DNA of 64,000 nucleotides from contig VSDK01012532.1 of NCBI GenBank assembly GCA_009767595.1, positions 1 to 64,000 on the forward strand, written 5' to 3'. The stretch's first letter is position 1. Each line of letters opens with the position of its first letter. The position numbers and the translations under genes were made by a program. The notes beneath the pieces are model-generated. The model was given only the letters and a program-made list of their open reading frames with translations, had not been told where the DNA came from and did no database searches. Origin of the DNA: Symbiodinium kawagutii (lineage: Eukaryota; Sar; Dinophyceae; Suessiales; Symbiodiniaceae). Of the stretch, positions 14,401 to 27,500 are shown in pieces.

Positions 14401-15660
14401 GGCAGTTGTTCACCAGTCATTGGCTTTTCCATGAATCCTGACCAACCAATGGATGTCCTATCCCCAAGCAGGCTCCCCAGTGCTGATAAGCAAGGACCGT
14501 TGATGCTTGGGTTGCAGAGTGGTTCAAACCTGGTTGAGAATGGCTACTGGTTGAGCACTAGTTCATGCTGGTTGATGTATGGTTCGTTGATGGTTACGAA
14601 GTGGTCCGTGACGGTTCAGTACAGTAGTGATTCATAACATGATGCTCATTTTTTCTGCTTAAGAATGGTTCATGTAGGTTCATTCGAGTTCACTCATGGT
14701 TTATGGTTTGTGATGGCCATCAATTGGCTGATAGTCAATAAAGATACCAACTATTACCAATTAACCAGAGATTGTGACCTGGCCCTGATTGACCAGGCAC
14801 TTTCATGACCCATGAGCCGTGCCAATGATAGTACATCCCCCTAGCGTCAGAGTCTAAGAGTGATGTCAGTCTCCCTGTTCGTTTTTCCGGAAACTATCAT
14901 AGAGGGTGCCTTGCTGGAAACTCACATTTCGCAACTCACAGTTGGGAGAGAGAATCCCAACAAGAGCAGCCACCCCATAACATCAACGGTTTTCCCGGGG
15001 TGCCACATGCGTTCTTGTCACGCGCCACATGCGTTATGTGAGTTGCCGTCCTCCAAGATCTTGAAGCCCTCGTTGATCATGGAGAAGAACATGCGCTCGC
15101 AGATTTCCTGTCCCCAATGGATGATCAGCGAAGGGTTACCACCATGCTACTGGTGAAATTGGATGACCCCAGTCACTGGTAACTGGTCACAGCAGTGACC
15201 ATGGTGGAGATCGTAAGTACCATTTCTGTTGGGTTTCTTATACAATTTCATAGATGGGTTCTTGGATCCAGTGGGAAGCTCTGTAAATCTCTGTGCCGAA
15301 GGCAGTTGCTTCACGCTGACACGACATTGAGGTAGTCAATCTTCTGTGCTCAATCTGTTTTTGAAAGATGCAGTTTTTTTCGCTTTATCTAACCTGCAAC
15401 CCCATGTCTTTATTTGTCTGGGACTTTGTGCTACACTGCTACGCCCAATTGCAAAGTGGTAGTACGTGGGAAGTCCGCTACATGTGATTGTGGCTTACAC
15501 CCCAACAATGGTGGCTCGTTTTTGATGCAATCATTTATCGAGTCAACCATATACTGTATCCGTCACTAGCGTACCCCAAAGGAATCGATGGCGTCTCCAT
15601 ACCAAAAGACATAGTGTGATTTGTGATTGTCTCGTCATCAACATGATCATCACCATCATA

Positions 15661-15706
<46 letters not shown>

Positions 15707-15716
15707 CCATCATCAC

Positions 15717-15785
<69 letters not shown>

Positions 15786-18700
15786 AATCATCCTCATCAT
15801 GCGTTTGCTTCCTTTCATTCAATTGCTCACTGTTCCCCTTACTGGACCCTTTCGTAACAGCGCGGGCACCATGGAGAGCTGGACGTGGGGCTCTCCTCGT
15901 CTGAGACGGCACGGGCAGTGATGCCCTTGGCCTTTCGGATCTCCTGTGGGAGTTCGGTGGGATGCATGGAACTTAGCGGTGGGATGCATGGTGGTTGAGG
16001 GTGATTAGTGGTGGTGAATGGTGAGGCATGGTGGTTACTAGTGGCTAATGGTGGTTAATCGTTAATCAAACAGCCCTGGTTGATGCATGATGCATGCTTA
16101 GGATTGTTGACAAGGTTCATCGATGATTCATTGATGGCTGACCCGCCATCAATGCCTTTAATGTTGGTGAATATTGGTGGTTAAGACTCTTCATATGACC
16201 AGGTGATGGTTAATCATGTCGCCACCATGGTGAATGTTTGGTTGATTAATGGACAAGCCTGCTTGTAACCAGCTGGATCACAGCAAGCGGCTTATCCACT
16301 TGGGAGCTGCGACCTGAATGAAAAGCGTTGCTTCCTGCGTCCAACTACCAAGGGCTCAACCAGGCGGCCTTGGGGGTTCACTGACTTTAAACCAGCTGAG
16401 ACTAATAAAGTACCAACAATTTCAACTATTTCAACCAAGACATACTAACACTAGTCATTACAACAAATCATCCCCTGAAGTAGTTTGTCCCTTGGTAGTA
16501 ACCCCCTGGTTTCACCAGTTCCCCTGGTGCTCGGCCCTGGTAGCAGCTCCCGCGGCCTCCATCTTCGCCACCACCTCAGGGTCCACGAACTTCTCACGGC
16601 CCCGGTGGATGAAGACGCCACGGCCGTTGGCCTCGCGGTTGGCCCCCCTCAGGTTGCACCACTGTGCCGTCGAGGCGGTGGGTGGGACACACTTCACCGG
16701 TGGATGGGTTTGCCTGTCGTTTTCTGTTGGGTCCCTTGGGTTGAACAACAGGCTTTGGTGTTGAATATTAACCAGAGGTTAATATACATGTTTTCTGTTT
16801 TCCAAATTCTACTTCAGGCTTTGGTGTTGAATCACTGTGGATTTCAGGCTCGGAAAATGCCAATTGCGGTTGCGCAATGGACGTGTATACATCATAAGTC
16901 CCAATATACAGCATATAACTTAAAGAGCGATACAAAAGCAATAGCATAAAATCATGGCAAACAGGTTCACCCAACCATTAAAGCTGCTTTGACTGCTGTG
17001 ATAGAAAATGGGATAATGAGGACAACTATTCGTCTACAAATGGTGGACCCTCCCAAAGCAAGGGTGTGCCTGGAATCTCTGCCCACCAGGGTGCATCATA
17101 CTGCAACGACTGCTTCCCATGTATGACCAACCGACCCAGAATGTTCACAACTATGAACCACTTTCCGCGCGTGACCCTCAAATATCTGCATCTGTTTCGC
17201 TTGGATGTGCGTTTGATCATCTTTCCTTCCACCATAATGCAAAGTCAGGGTTAATAAACCCCCCCAGTTAATCAACCCCCTCCTCATCCCCAGACCCTGG
17301 TCCTTACTAAAGTTAATTAGGCTCTGATTTCACCCCCTTATAAGCTAGGTGCAGCCAAAACCCACCCCAGTTAATCAACCCCCTCCTCATCCATATTTTC
17401 TAAAATTAGTTTAAAATTAGTTTTAATAGTTTTCTAATTAGTTTAGTACTTCTCATCAGTAGTAGGCTCAGTGGTTCTTATGGCTGGCCATCCTGACTCC
17501 AGAGCTCTCCCCATGCTCAGCAGCTCAGTGCTGCCAATTTTTCAAGCACACAGCTCATTGGTATTGAGGGCCATGGCTTATGTGAAACTCATTCACTATC
17601 TGATGCTGATCTTATGGCCCCAGGGGCACTCATCATTCTGACCACCCTCGAAGCTGGATCCTAATCCTCAACCCCCATGGTTCCCACAATACTTCTTCTT
17701 ATCTCTCATCTCTCATATCTCTAGGGGGGTTTTATTTAGGGGTGGTCACTTTTGGACACCTATGGTCAGACCTTGTTGACCTTGCTGACCTATAGGGCGG
17801 GTTATTAATCCGGTGTGTGCACTAACAAGTTCACACATACATATAGCAAGCTATGAAGTGCTGGCGCGTTAGCAGCAAGTCATCACGGAGTCTGGCCGAT
17901 CACCCAAGCGCAGTAGCAGGCCTTGATGCTGGGGTCGGGTGTCTTCAATCCTGGCGAACTTGCAGGGATGGTACTGACTGCTGGTGACAGGGCGTTCCAT
18001 GACGAACCATCCTTTTCTGAAGCGAGGCCTGCTATCCTTTGGAGAGGAAGTCGGGGTAACCCTCAACAAGTGATAGTTTCATGCTTAAAAAAAGAACACT
18101 CCTGTCTTAACCAGCAACCAAATGATTCACCATTTTGTTGACCAGCTCATTCCGTTACCAAGAACCATATCGTGGTTGGTCATGGAATAAGCCGCTCTGG
18201 TCAACCATCTTGAAGCATGCTAAATGCTCTTGAACCATATTACAATAACCATGGCTACTTTCTTGAACCATCTTGAAGCATATTAAATGGCTACTATCTT
18301 GAACCATATTCAATGTCTACTAACCATAGTAAATGGCTACCATCTTGAACCATACTACAGCTACAGTAGCCAATCTCCAAGAGCAAAGTCATGATGACTT
18401 CATCCAATCGAGTCTCCGAAGCGGCCCTTCTCGCAGAGCCAGTCAGTGAGTTCGTAGGGTCCTGGATGCCGAGCCGCAGCGAGGAGTCACTGGATGTAGT
18501 CAGTCATGGCCATGGCGAAATGCTGCAAAAAAACATGGTGAATCATGGCAGTGGTCAACAGAAGTTGATGATGGCTAAAGTTTATAGTAGTTGATAGTGC
18601 TTTAAGCATGGCTTAATGACAATGGTCAAGAAGGGTCCATGATCGTTGATAACGGTAATAGTGAAGAATAGGTCAAGGTCGAATAGCAAGCAATGGTACA

Positions 18701-21700
18701 ATACAAAAATCATCACCCATATTGATCATATTGATAGGGAACAACACCCGCTCGTCTCAAGAGTGTGGATAACATCCATGGTCAAAGAACAACAACTGTT
18801 AGTCAGTCATAGAGACATATTCACCTCTGAATCTTGGCTGGTTCAGAACTTCAAGGTCCACTTTCCACAAATCCCTAGGGACTCGGGGAGTCTTGGCTTC
18901 CTAACCGTGGGAATCGGGTTCTGGGCGCGTTACCATCCGGATATGCAAGTGCCTCCCCCAGTGTTCTCTGTTACTGGCACTGCTATTGAAATACAAAGAC
19001 GGCAATCAACTGTCCAAGAGTTTGGGAGTTTGCAAACCAGCAGTGTTGCTGCTGGTTAGTGACACTGTTTGGTTGCTTGTGAAACAACAGCAATACAAAT
19101 AAACCGCTATCAAGAAGTTTGGGTGATATCAGTAAAACTACTTGGTTGCCTGCGAAACTAGTATAATTGGCACACAAACTACTACATAGAGTAAGCACTT
19201 GGTAAAGGGAAACAGTTTTGATATAAACCACTAATTAGACTTACAGTAGCACTTGGTATCCACAGGTATCCAGAAACCAACCTATCAACCACCAGATTTA
19301 GCAGCTCTAGAAACCAATCCTGTCGCAACCTGAGCCTCCGACCGTAGTAGGTCTTGGTCTGCTTGTTCATGTCGCCAGCTGCTTGGCGTTGCCTGAAAAG
19401 TTTCCCACCAGATCCCGGGTCTACCGACACATGAGGTTGCCCAAGTGGTCACTGATAGGTAGGAGCAGCTGATTATCCATATCTAATTACATCTTGAATG
19501 CAAAATCATGCAAGTATCTGTAGTTGTATCTTTGGGTGGCACTTCCTACCAGCATAGAATATGGAAATTTTACTGTGAGCATAGAACTACAGATGGGCAT
19601 AGCTGCTTATCATCATAATTGGATCGTGCTGAATTGGTGATAAAACGTGGCTGATAAACCAGCCAAATCACGTGGTGTGCAAGTACAACCGTATATTGTA
19701 GATAAAAAACGGGTGCATAATACAACGCAAGTATGCAAATCAGAACGACATAAACAACATTTGTAAGATGTGGCTGTCCGCCTATCTATGCAGTGATATT
19801 CCAAGTTGGAGAAGATACTTGTATTTGCCTACAAGGATATTCATCCGCGCACCACTGGGTGTGTGATTTGCTGCTGTTTGTTGTTGCTGGTTGCTATTGG
19901 TGTTTTTTGTTGGTTGGTTGTTGCTTTCTGGTGGTTTTTGGCGGCAATGGTTGGTTTGTGTTGGTTTGTTGGTGGTTTGGTTATAAGCCCTACTGGTATA
20001 AGGTAGCTCATAACCCCTAGAAACCATGGGAATTGTGACCACTGACCGGCTCGCCGTGGGGGTGCACATCCCAGTGGCCATGATGGTGCATTGTTGGTCG
20101 TTCACCGCGGCCAAGTGGCTTCCAGAAGAGCTCAAGACCCACCAAGTCGCCCAGGGCCATGGGACCCATGGCCATGCCGAAGGCGGTGGCGGCCTGGCCC
20201 GGGAAGGGACGGCCTGCTGGGTGAGGGGTGGTATACCCCATTTTTTTTCGATTTTTTTGGGTTTTTTTCGATCTTTTCGAATAAATTGTGCCAACAAAGC
20301 ACCCCGATCTCTTGGCAAAAGCACCCAAACAAACCAGACCCCAACCATAGCAGCTTTTGTCGGCCCCTTTTTTGCTCAATTTTTTACCAAAGGCTCAAAA
20401 CCATCATTCAGCCACTGATTTAATTAGCCCAACCATCAGTAGTGGCTGAATCACCAGACCAGTATGTGGCTTGGGATCCCAATGAGCTAGTATGAATCAT
20501 TATCAATTGAATCCCAATCATTTTTTCACTGGTTGATTTGGTGAGCCACTACTGGTTCCATACATAGCTGGTATATCCCCTATACTTGTTGCTTATTATC
20601 CCCTATATTATTGACCACTAACCACCTACTTATTATCTACTTATTGGTTGGCTAATATAATCCCAAGTGAACCACCAGTGGCTCACCAGCCGCCATCGCT
20701 CACCAGGGCGCCTTATCGATCTGCTCGATGGTGGCGCCTTCCTCAGCCACCATCTTGGCTTCACCCGCGTAGGGCGCCAGCATGCGATTTCCCACGAAGC
20801 CGTCGCCTCAGGGGCCATCCTGGAGGAAAAGCTAGAAAAAACCGGGAAAACCCTGATGATTTTGATCAAGCTTTGATGAATCAGCTTGGGAACGATGGGA
20901 AAACCTTGATCATCTGAGTTTGATCAAGGTTGATGGCTGATGAAACCTTGATCAAATTTTGATGAACAAGCTTGGGAAAACTGGCTGATGCACCAGCTGA
21001 TGAAGGTACAGGTTGCCTCCTGAAACACTTGGGAGCGGCTACTCTTGCTGCGCTGAAATCCGTGGAAACATCCTGAAACAAGGGACCTGCACAGTTGCAG
21101 AATTGATTGGTGCTTTGTAGAGAAGGAACTGAAGCGGTGCGATTGAACAATGAGAGACCTTCCCAGGCTGCATCGTGCATCAACATACCTGGATCTTGAC
21201 AAAACTTCACACTGCACCAATATCTGCTGAGACAAGTCCAACCTTGTGTAGTCCTGCTTTTTTCCCCACAAATTCCGGTGATTTCGCTCGCAATTCCAAA
21301 CACGACCGGGCACAGTAGCATGGCATCCCATCCTATCCCACTGTCTGGTGAGCAAATCTGGTGTGTCTAAGTCAATGTGTCACTCTTCCCCATCTGTTGA
21401 GCTGGCTGAACTGCCACACGGCAGGATGTTCCAATAGTAGTTGCGACGTGTCCAAAAACCTTTTGAAGAGTGGTTGCATTGGTTGGGTACTAGCTGGAAT
21501 TTCCGTTGAAAATTAGGACTGTCCAACTACTGTAACCGCATGTTCATAGATGTTCACATAGTAATCCATGCAACTGCGCTCTTGCAGCCTGATTAACAGC
21601 TGGATTCTCAGAGTTCCATTCCCCATAGCCGAGAACTCCGCAGTTGAGCGTTGCTGTCGGCCAATGGTAGGCCGTTGGCAACCAGTGCAGTTGTAGGATA

Positions 21701-22080
21701 CCATTTGGGTAATCTAGCTACAAACTAGTAGTGAATAGTAGTGCCCTCTTGAGTATGACATGTTCATTCATATGCCTTGACGATAAAACCATTTGGGGAT
21801 ACCATTTACAAAGTGGATCAAACCATGTCTTCTAATGTTTGCGTGACCTTATTAGACCAAAAAAAATCAAGAATCCAAGCATTTTCAACCACAATCAACC
21901 AGTACATACCACTACTAAGCACTATTAACAAGTACAAACGAGCCACAAATTCATGGTCAAAAAAACACTTTTAACCCTTCCCAACCATCAGTAATCCCAG
22001 GTAACCCCCCAGGAACACGCTGGTGGTGGGTCTAACCACTGCAGTCAGGGCGCAGTTGCCCACCATCACGGCCTTCTTGC
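8492..22080 (-). CDS. 3-hydroxyacyl-CoA dehydrogenase, exons 6-18 (3' part of the gene)
   Basis: Thirteen exons join in phase: 22054-22080, 20712-20806, 20120-20193, 19343-19392, 18415-18461, 16548-16631, 15896-15943, 15051-15107, 14162-14210, 12004-12070, 11040-11073, 9452-9489 and 8492-8666. In order they encode KKAVMVGNCDGFVGNRM (end of the NAD-binding domain, with the catalytic Asn), AFGMAMGPMALGDLVGLELF, YYGPYELTDWLCEKGRFG, ANGRGVFIHRGREKFVDPEV, then the second C-terminal domain: EICERMFFSMINEGFKILE, EGYVARSSDIDIVYIYGYGF, PPSKGGPMFYAENYVGF, KILERLKVYDAQ and YFEPSKLLQACAA. Order and spacing match multifunctional beta-oxidation enzymes (FadB/peroxisomal bifunctional type), which oxidise L-3-hydroxyacyl-CoA with NAD+. 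The protein ends EEPLR at TAG 8492-8494, but AG|GTAGTC there is also a possible donor, so further exons are not excluded. An island near 10.05 kb could be one more exon. Confidence 0.87.
9595..9640. repeat. 10-bp tandem repeat GGGTAGCCAT
   Basis: Four full units of (g/t)gggtagcca follow a partial unit, inside an intron of the dehydrogenase gene just above the exon at 9452-9489. Confidence 0.8.
13091..13116. repeat. TA-repeat perfect palindrome
   Basis: CGATTA, then TA units, then TAATCG form a 26-nt perfect palindrome in the intron between exons at 14162 and 12070. Confidence 0.85.
15651..15786. repeat. CAT/ATG trinucleotide microsatellite
   Basis: About 40 CAT units with a few CAC interruptions, intronic, 110 nt below the exon at 15896-15943. 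It creates spurious poly-Asp, poly-His, poly-Met and poly-Ile ORFs. Confidence 0.95.
17262..17392. repeat. 28-bp exact direct repeat, 103 nt apart
   Basis: The 28-nt word beginning CCCCAGTTAATCAACCCCCT occurs at 17262-17289 and 17365-17392, in the intron between exons at 18415 and 16631. Confidence 0.85.
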
Positions 22081-23364
22081 CTTGGCCCAAGGTGCAGAGT
22101 TGACGGCACTTGAGCAGGGGCAAAGACCAAGCAACCAATAGTGGTTGACCAATTGTTGACAAGATGATAAACAATTGACTATCAAGGTTATCAAATGGTT
22201 GATCAATGGATGATAAATGGATGATAAATGGTTGATAAACAATTGTTGTTATCATCCATTGTTGACTATCACGGTTGATAAATGGCTGATAAATGGTTTC
22301 TTAATGTTGACGAGTGGATGGATGGTTTGTGGGTGGTCAAAATGGTTATATAGATATGGCTAATAGTTGGTTAGTAGTTGATTAAGGGTTGCCTAACGGT
22401 TGACAATATAATTGTTGATTAATGGCCTCATTAACAATTACTGCCTAGTTGATTAAAGGCCAATGATGACTAATGAGGGCAATTGTTTGGACTGGTCAAA
22501 ACGACTGCAAGAACATGCGTCAAGCATGGATGTTGGAAACACAAATACATTTTGGAGGTGTCACAGTAACCGCAGCTGCATTTGTTCCGCCGCAAGTTGA
22601 AACCATCAACATGAAATCACGGTGCATTAACCTGAGATTACTTTTCATGAAGCCATGTTTGGTGATCCGCACTATTGATCCCGACATGGTTCCAAGAACG
22701 GCGAGTAAATGAATCTTCTGAGGTTGGTTCAGGCAGTATTTGGACCACTTGGGATAGTTTCAAATGCTGGCTGATAGTGAATGAAACTGGTTGCCTGATG
22801 AAAATGGTCACATATAATTAAGGTTCATAGTGGTAAATAGATAATGGTTGATGATACTTGATAGCTGCTCATGATGACTCATGGTCATCAATGATGGCTG
22901 ACAACGGTGAAAAAAAAACGATTATAAAGGGTCATAACATTCGATAGCTCAATGATGGTACATATTTCAACAGATCAGAAATCAAGGTTTCGGATCAAGG
23001 AACCTTAGAGGGCACTCATTCGCTCCTCGCTGTGATCCGATTTCCTGCCACTTTCTAGCACGTGCTCTGTCCCTGCTAGCCACAGGGATATCACCTTTGC
23101 GTCCCAGCGCATAACCTGGGTGGCTCTGCAGGTGCATGGGATTGCACCACCTGGGCTATTTCATTGTCATTGCCTTGACTTTGCTTGCTGGCAACCATAC
23201 GGGAAACTACTGCACACCGGCGACTGAGGCGTCGGAGGCAATCTGCCCGTTTGGTTATTGCACTGAACCGGAAAGGGTACCCACAACACCCTTCCATTGT
23301 TGCCAGATCTCTGGCACTCCTTCAGGTGCATCACAGTCGACCAGCTTACCGAGAGTTAGTAGCA

Positions 23365-24570
23365 ATGCCAAAGGCCAATGGAGGCGCCAAATGGAACTGC
23401 ATGTGCGGCCGTACAGGGATACCCGAATCAGTTCTTTACTGCGGAACTTGTGGTGGATATTGGGAGTCCACATGCAAATGGCCCACCAAATCCAAGCAGT
23501 CGCAGCATTCGTACCCCAAGACGAATGGCCAACGTCCTTCTTCCAGGAACCCTCAGCCGAAGAAAGGGAAGGACAAGAAAGATATCGATGTGAAGTCCGA
23601 GGAGGAATTTCCCCACTTGACACTCCCTGCGAAGGTACGTGGGACCAAGCAAGAGGACAAAGTCAAGGAGGAGGAGAAGAGCGACCAGCCGATGGGAGTA
23701 CCCCCACCATTGTCGCCACCACCAGGGAATTTGGGTGCACCACAGCAGTTCTCGATGGGATCTGCTACACCGGCAGCTCCCACACCCCGATCTTTGAAGC
23801 ACATCGAACAACAGTTGCCCCAGAACCAGGAAGCACACAAGGAGACCAAGGAGACCGAGTCTGCAGACGTGGGAGCACTTGCGACCCATCTCAAACAGCT
23901 CATGGTGACAGGTTCCCTTCAGCTTCCAGGACATCTCCAAGCAGCTGTTCAAACCCTCATGGAACCAGAGCAGCCGAAATCTTCCAGCATGCATGCTCTG
24001 GAAAATCAACGCAAGAAGTGGCAACGGAAACTGGAACAGAGTCAGGAAAACATCCAACAGTCCAGGTCGGCTTGGCGCAAGTTCATCCTGGATGTGACCA
24101 AACACCTGGCCACCAAGGAGGAACAGTATCGCAGAATCATCTCCCAGGCAGAGCAAGATCTCCAAGAGGCTCATGGCAAACTCTCGGAGATTGTCCAAGC
24201 CATGAAGGAAAAGATCCCCCAGGACCACAGTGCATCTTTGACCTCATTCGTGGTCAATCCGCCTGCATTTCCCGAAGCTATGGCGCTTCAGGAACAACTT
24301 GCAGCGCTCCAACACGACACCCAGCACTTCGATCAAGCCCTGATCCTGCCGGTGGACGAGGACCCCAAGGAGACCCAAGCAGTAGAGATCTCTTCGGATA
24401 TGGAGGACCTTGTCTCGATCAAATCGGATCAGGATGGCTTTCAACCTGTGAAGCATCGGGGTCGAAGTCGCAGTGGGAGGGGAATCCACGACAAGACAGG
24501 AGACAAGCCTGCCCAGGAGCCCAAGAAAGTGAAGGATCAACATCAACGCAAAACAGGAAAGAAGAAGTGA
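23365..24570 (+). CDS. Retrotransposon ORF1: zinc-ribbon and coiled-coil RNA-binding-like protein
   Basis: I chose the ATG at 23365 (MPKANGGAKWNC...) because the upstream in-frame part is Arg-rich and not protein-like; the frame itself stays open up to 23185. Near residue 12 lies a four-Cys cluster (CMCGRTGIPESVLYCGTCGG), a zinc-ribbon-like motif. A Lys/Pro-rich region follows. Around residues 210-280 there is a long charged helix (QRKKWQRKLEQSQENIQQSR, then EEQYRRIISQAEQDLQEA), likely coiled coil. The C-terminus is basic (RSGRGIHDKTGD... GKKK). LINE ORF1 proteins typically bind the element RNA and form multimers; that role is inferred here. The stop TGA overlaps the ORF2 start. Confidence 0.75.
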   Translation: MPKANGGAKWNCMCGRTGIPESVLYCGTCGGYWESTCKWPTKSKQSQHSYPKTNGQRPSSRNPQPKKGKDKKDIDVKSEEEFPHLTLPAKVRGTKQEDKVKEEEKSDQPMGVPPPLSPPPGNLGAPQQFSMGSATPAAPTPRSLKHIEQQLPQNQEAHKETKETESADVGALATHLKQLMVTGSLQLPGHLQAAVQTLMEPEQPKSSSMHALENQRKKWQRKLEQSQENIQQSRSAWRKFILDVTKHLATKEEQYRRIISQAEQDLQEAHGKLSEIVQAMKEKIPQDHSASLTSFVVNPPAFPEAMALQEQLAALQHDTQHFDQALILPVDEDPKETQAVEISSDMEDLVSIKSDQDGFQPVKHRGRSRSGRGIHDKTGDKPAQEPKKVKDQHQRKTGKKK

Positions 24571-27500
24571 TGAGCTTTCCTGCCAAGAAACGAGTGCAGT
24601 GGAGTGAACACCTTGAAGTGTGGGCACCCTCCACTGATCAGCAAGAATATGATCCATTTGATCGACAGTTCCACCACCTTCCTCGAGATGCTGCATCTAC
24701 CACCACTGATAGGGACAGTGTTGGCTTTGAGGCATCCGTTCTTCAGGCAGGTACTTTGAGAGGAACTTCTTTTGTTGATCAACTTCAAGCTTTCTCCAAT
24801 TCGTTTGAAGGAAAAGGGTTTTGGGAATGGGAACCTCCGACATCACACCACTGCCCAGCAGTGCCCAGCAATCCATGTGATGTGATTTTGCCCATTGTGT
24901 ATGCCCAACCCACGGAACAACATGAGGGCCTGGGATACATCGAACCGCCCAGCTTTGAACAGGAGCATAAACATGACTCCACAATCCGCCTACATGAGGC
25001 TGAATCGTCCACTGCCACTTTGGCACAGGTGGACCCAACTTTTGTTTCGACCACGAGTTTCATGAACCAATGGATCCTTGAGATGAAGGATTTGCTCACT
25101 CGATGGTCTGTCCCACCGGATAATCGAACACATTACCCAAGGGAAACAGGTAATGATGCGTTCCATACCGGTCCTTCACATGATTTGTCTCTCATCCATG
25201 ATGCCACTTTGACCATGCGAGAAATTGATTCTATATTCAATTTCCATTTTGGGGATTGCAGCTCACAAGACTGGACAACATACTCACCTTGGCCTGGGAC
25301 ATGTCGTATGACCGCTGTTACTCAGGACAAGGACAGAGTTTGTTGCTCCCAGCCCACTGTGAAGCATCCCTTAGACACAAGTGGTCACCACATGCAGGGA
25401 GAGACATCACAGGACCAGGACGGGATTAGAACCTTGATTTTAGCTGATCTCATTGAGGACACATCAAGCTCTCATCCAGTTGCCTTCGCAGAAAGAGGTG
25501 ACAAAGAAGCATCTCTCGATTTTGGCAACAATCATTTTGATTTTGTAGCATCACCCTCATCGCAGGGAGACCATGTTCGCACTGAACCCTTCCACATTGC
25601 ATGTGAATGGGAGCACACAAAGGATCACATCGATGCTCTTTTCACACCATGGACGGAAGGTCCTTGCATGGACCTCCAGACTATCGATGTCCATCCTATG
25701 TCGAGGATCGCCTTGGAAAGATGCAAAGAAGTCGATTACATTGATGTCCTTGACATTTTCACGGATGGTTCCTTTTGTCCACAAAAGGCTGCTAGTCCTG
25801 CCCGAGGTGCATGGGCCTTCACGATTTTTTGCAGAGGCCACACCCACGCAGGAGAGAAAGCTAGCCAATGGTTGGGATACTACTCTGGCAAAGTGGTAGA
25901 GCATACCCACCAAAACAATGAACGATGTGGGGTTGGGGTCATAGAGGCTTCACCCTTTGAAGCCGAACGTTCGGCTCTTTGGTGGGCAGCAGCCTACCTC
26001 TTGCAGTCACCGTTGGATTGTCCAGCATGCATTCACTTTGACTCCACCGCAGCAGGAGACACAGCCTCAGGGAACTCCACTGGAGGTGACTGGGATTCTG
26101 ATTTTGGGATAGGTGCCACCATCAGAAGTGTATTCCAGACGGTAGGTCATTCTCGGGAGATCACATTTAGACATGTGAAGGGGCACACCGGACAGGCGGG
26201 CAACGAACTTGCCGACTCCATTGCCTTTGCACAGTGCTCTGATGCCATACCTGATGGCACCCCCATGATCTCCATCCCATTCATTCCCAGAACTTCCAAA
26301 AGCTTTATGCAATGGCTTTTCGCTGATCAAGGGGGCTGGGACCGTCCACAACTTGGTCACCAGCACATCCTGTTTCAAGGATTCAGGCCAGCCAAGGAGT
26401 TACCATTTGAGTGGAGACCAGGTGATTTGCATCGACCCACCACGCAGCATACGGTTGGTGTCAACATGAAGATTCTTTCATATAATGTCATGACCACAAG
26501 ACGATATGGCAGCATTGGCCTGCTTAGACAGCAGCTCCAAGAGCAAGCGATTCATGTAGCAGGATTTCAAGAAACCAGAGATGGGGCTTCAAGAGTGTGG
26601 CCTGGCCAACCATACTTTCGGTTCTGTTCTGCTGCCACTGATCAGGGCATAGGGGGGCTGCAACTGTGGATCTCCAGTCAACTTCCCTTTGCTGTCCGAG
26701 AGGGACGACCCATTCGCTTTGAACGCAAGAACTTCACAGTAACTCTTGCCACTCCCAGATTGCTGATTGTTCATGGCCATGCTGCACACATACATTTCGC
26801 TTTTGTGGTTGGACATGCACCTCATTCAGGGGATGATAGTGCCACCGACTGGTGGTCTCGTTTTTCAGATGAGGTTGCCAAGATCCCGGAACGGGCTCAC
26901 AAGATCTTCATGATTGATGCCAATTCCCGCATGAACAGGTTTGATGATCATGTTTGTGGTCCACACGGATCTGTGCACTCTGACACCCATGAGGACTGCA
27001 GTGATATGTTTCATCGAGCCTTGATTGAGCATCAAATGTGGCTGCCTGCCACCCACGCATCCTGTCACACAGGTGATCACATCACATGGTCAATTGGTGA
27101 CCGTCCAGGAGCTCACCTGGACTACATTGCAGTCCCAGAAGCTTGGCAACCAGGGGAACTTGCATCATGTGTCAATGCGGATTTTCTCTCAGGGATCTCC
27201 TTGTACGATCATAAAGCTGTACAGTTGAACTGCATAGTTGATCTTGAAGGGGGGACTGATGCTCATCACCACCGCATTCCACTTGATCGGGTTGCAATGA
27301 TGACCCCTGAAGGGAAAGACCGATGTCGACAAATCTTTGAAGCCATGCCACGACTGCCAGCCACCACAGACCCAACTATTCATTGCCATGTCGTTGAACA
27401 ATTTTTGCAGCAGGAACTCACTTTGCATTTCAAACTCAATCGTAGGAAGTGCAAGAAGCAACATATCTCGGCTGCCTCATATGAGAATGTGCTTGCCCAT

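Noticed and set aside
15535-15921. Poly-Asp, poly-His, poly-Met and poly-Ile ORFs on both strands
   Set aside because: They are translations of the CAT microsatellite, with no protein-like flanks.
19782-20423. Long ORFs on both strands around 20.1 kb
   Set aside because: Only 20120-20193 on the minus strand is supported, as a dehydrogenase exon; the rest extends into introns.
20881-21355. Overlapping minus-strand ORFs of about 145 codons
   Set aside because: They lie in the intron between exons 22054 and 20806, have no motif, and the required exon phases join without them.
23428-24228. 266-codon minus-strand ORF opposite ORF1
   Set aside because: Leu/Cys-rich shadow of the ORF1 coding sequence, with no recognisable motif.
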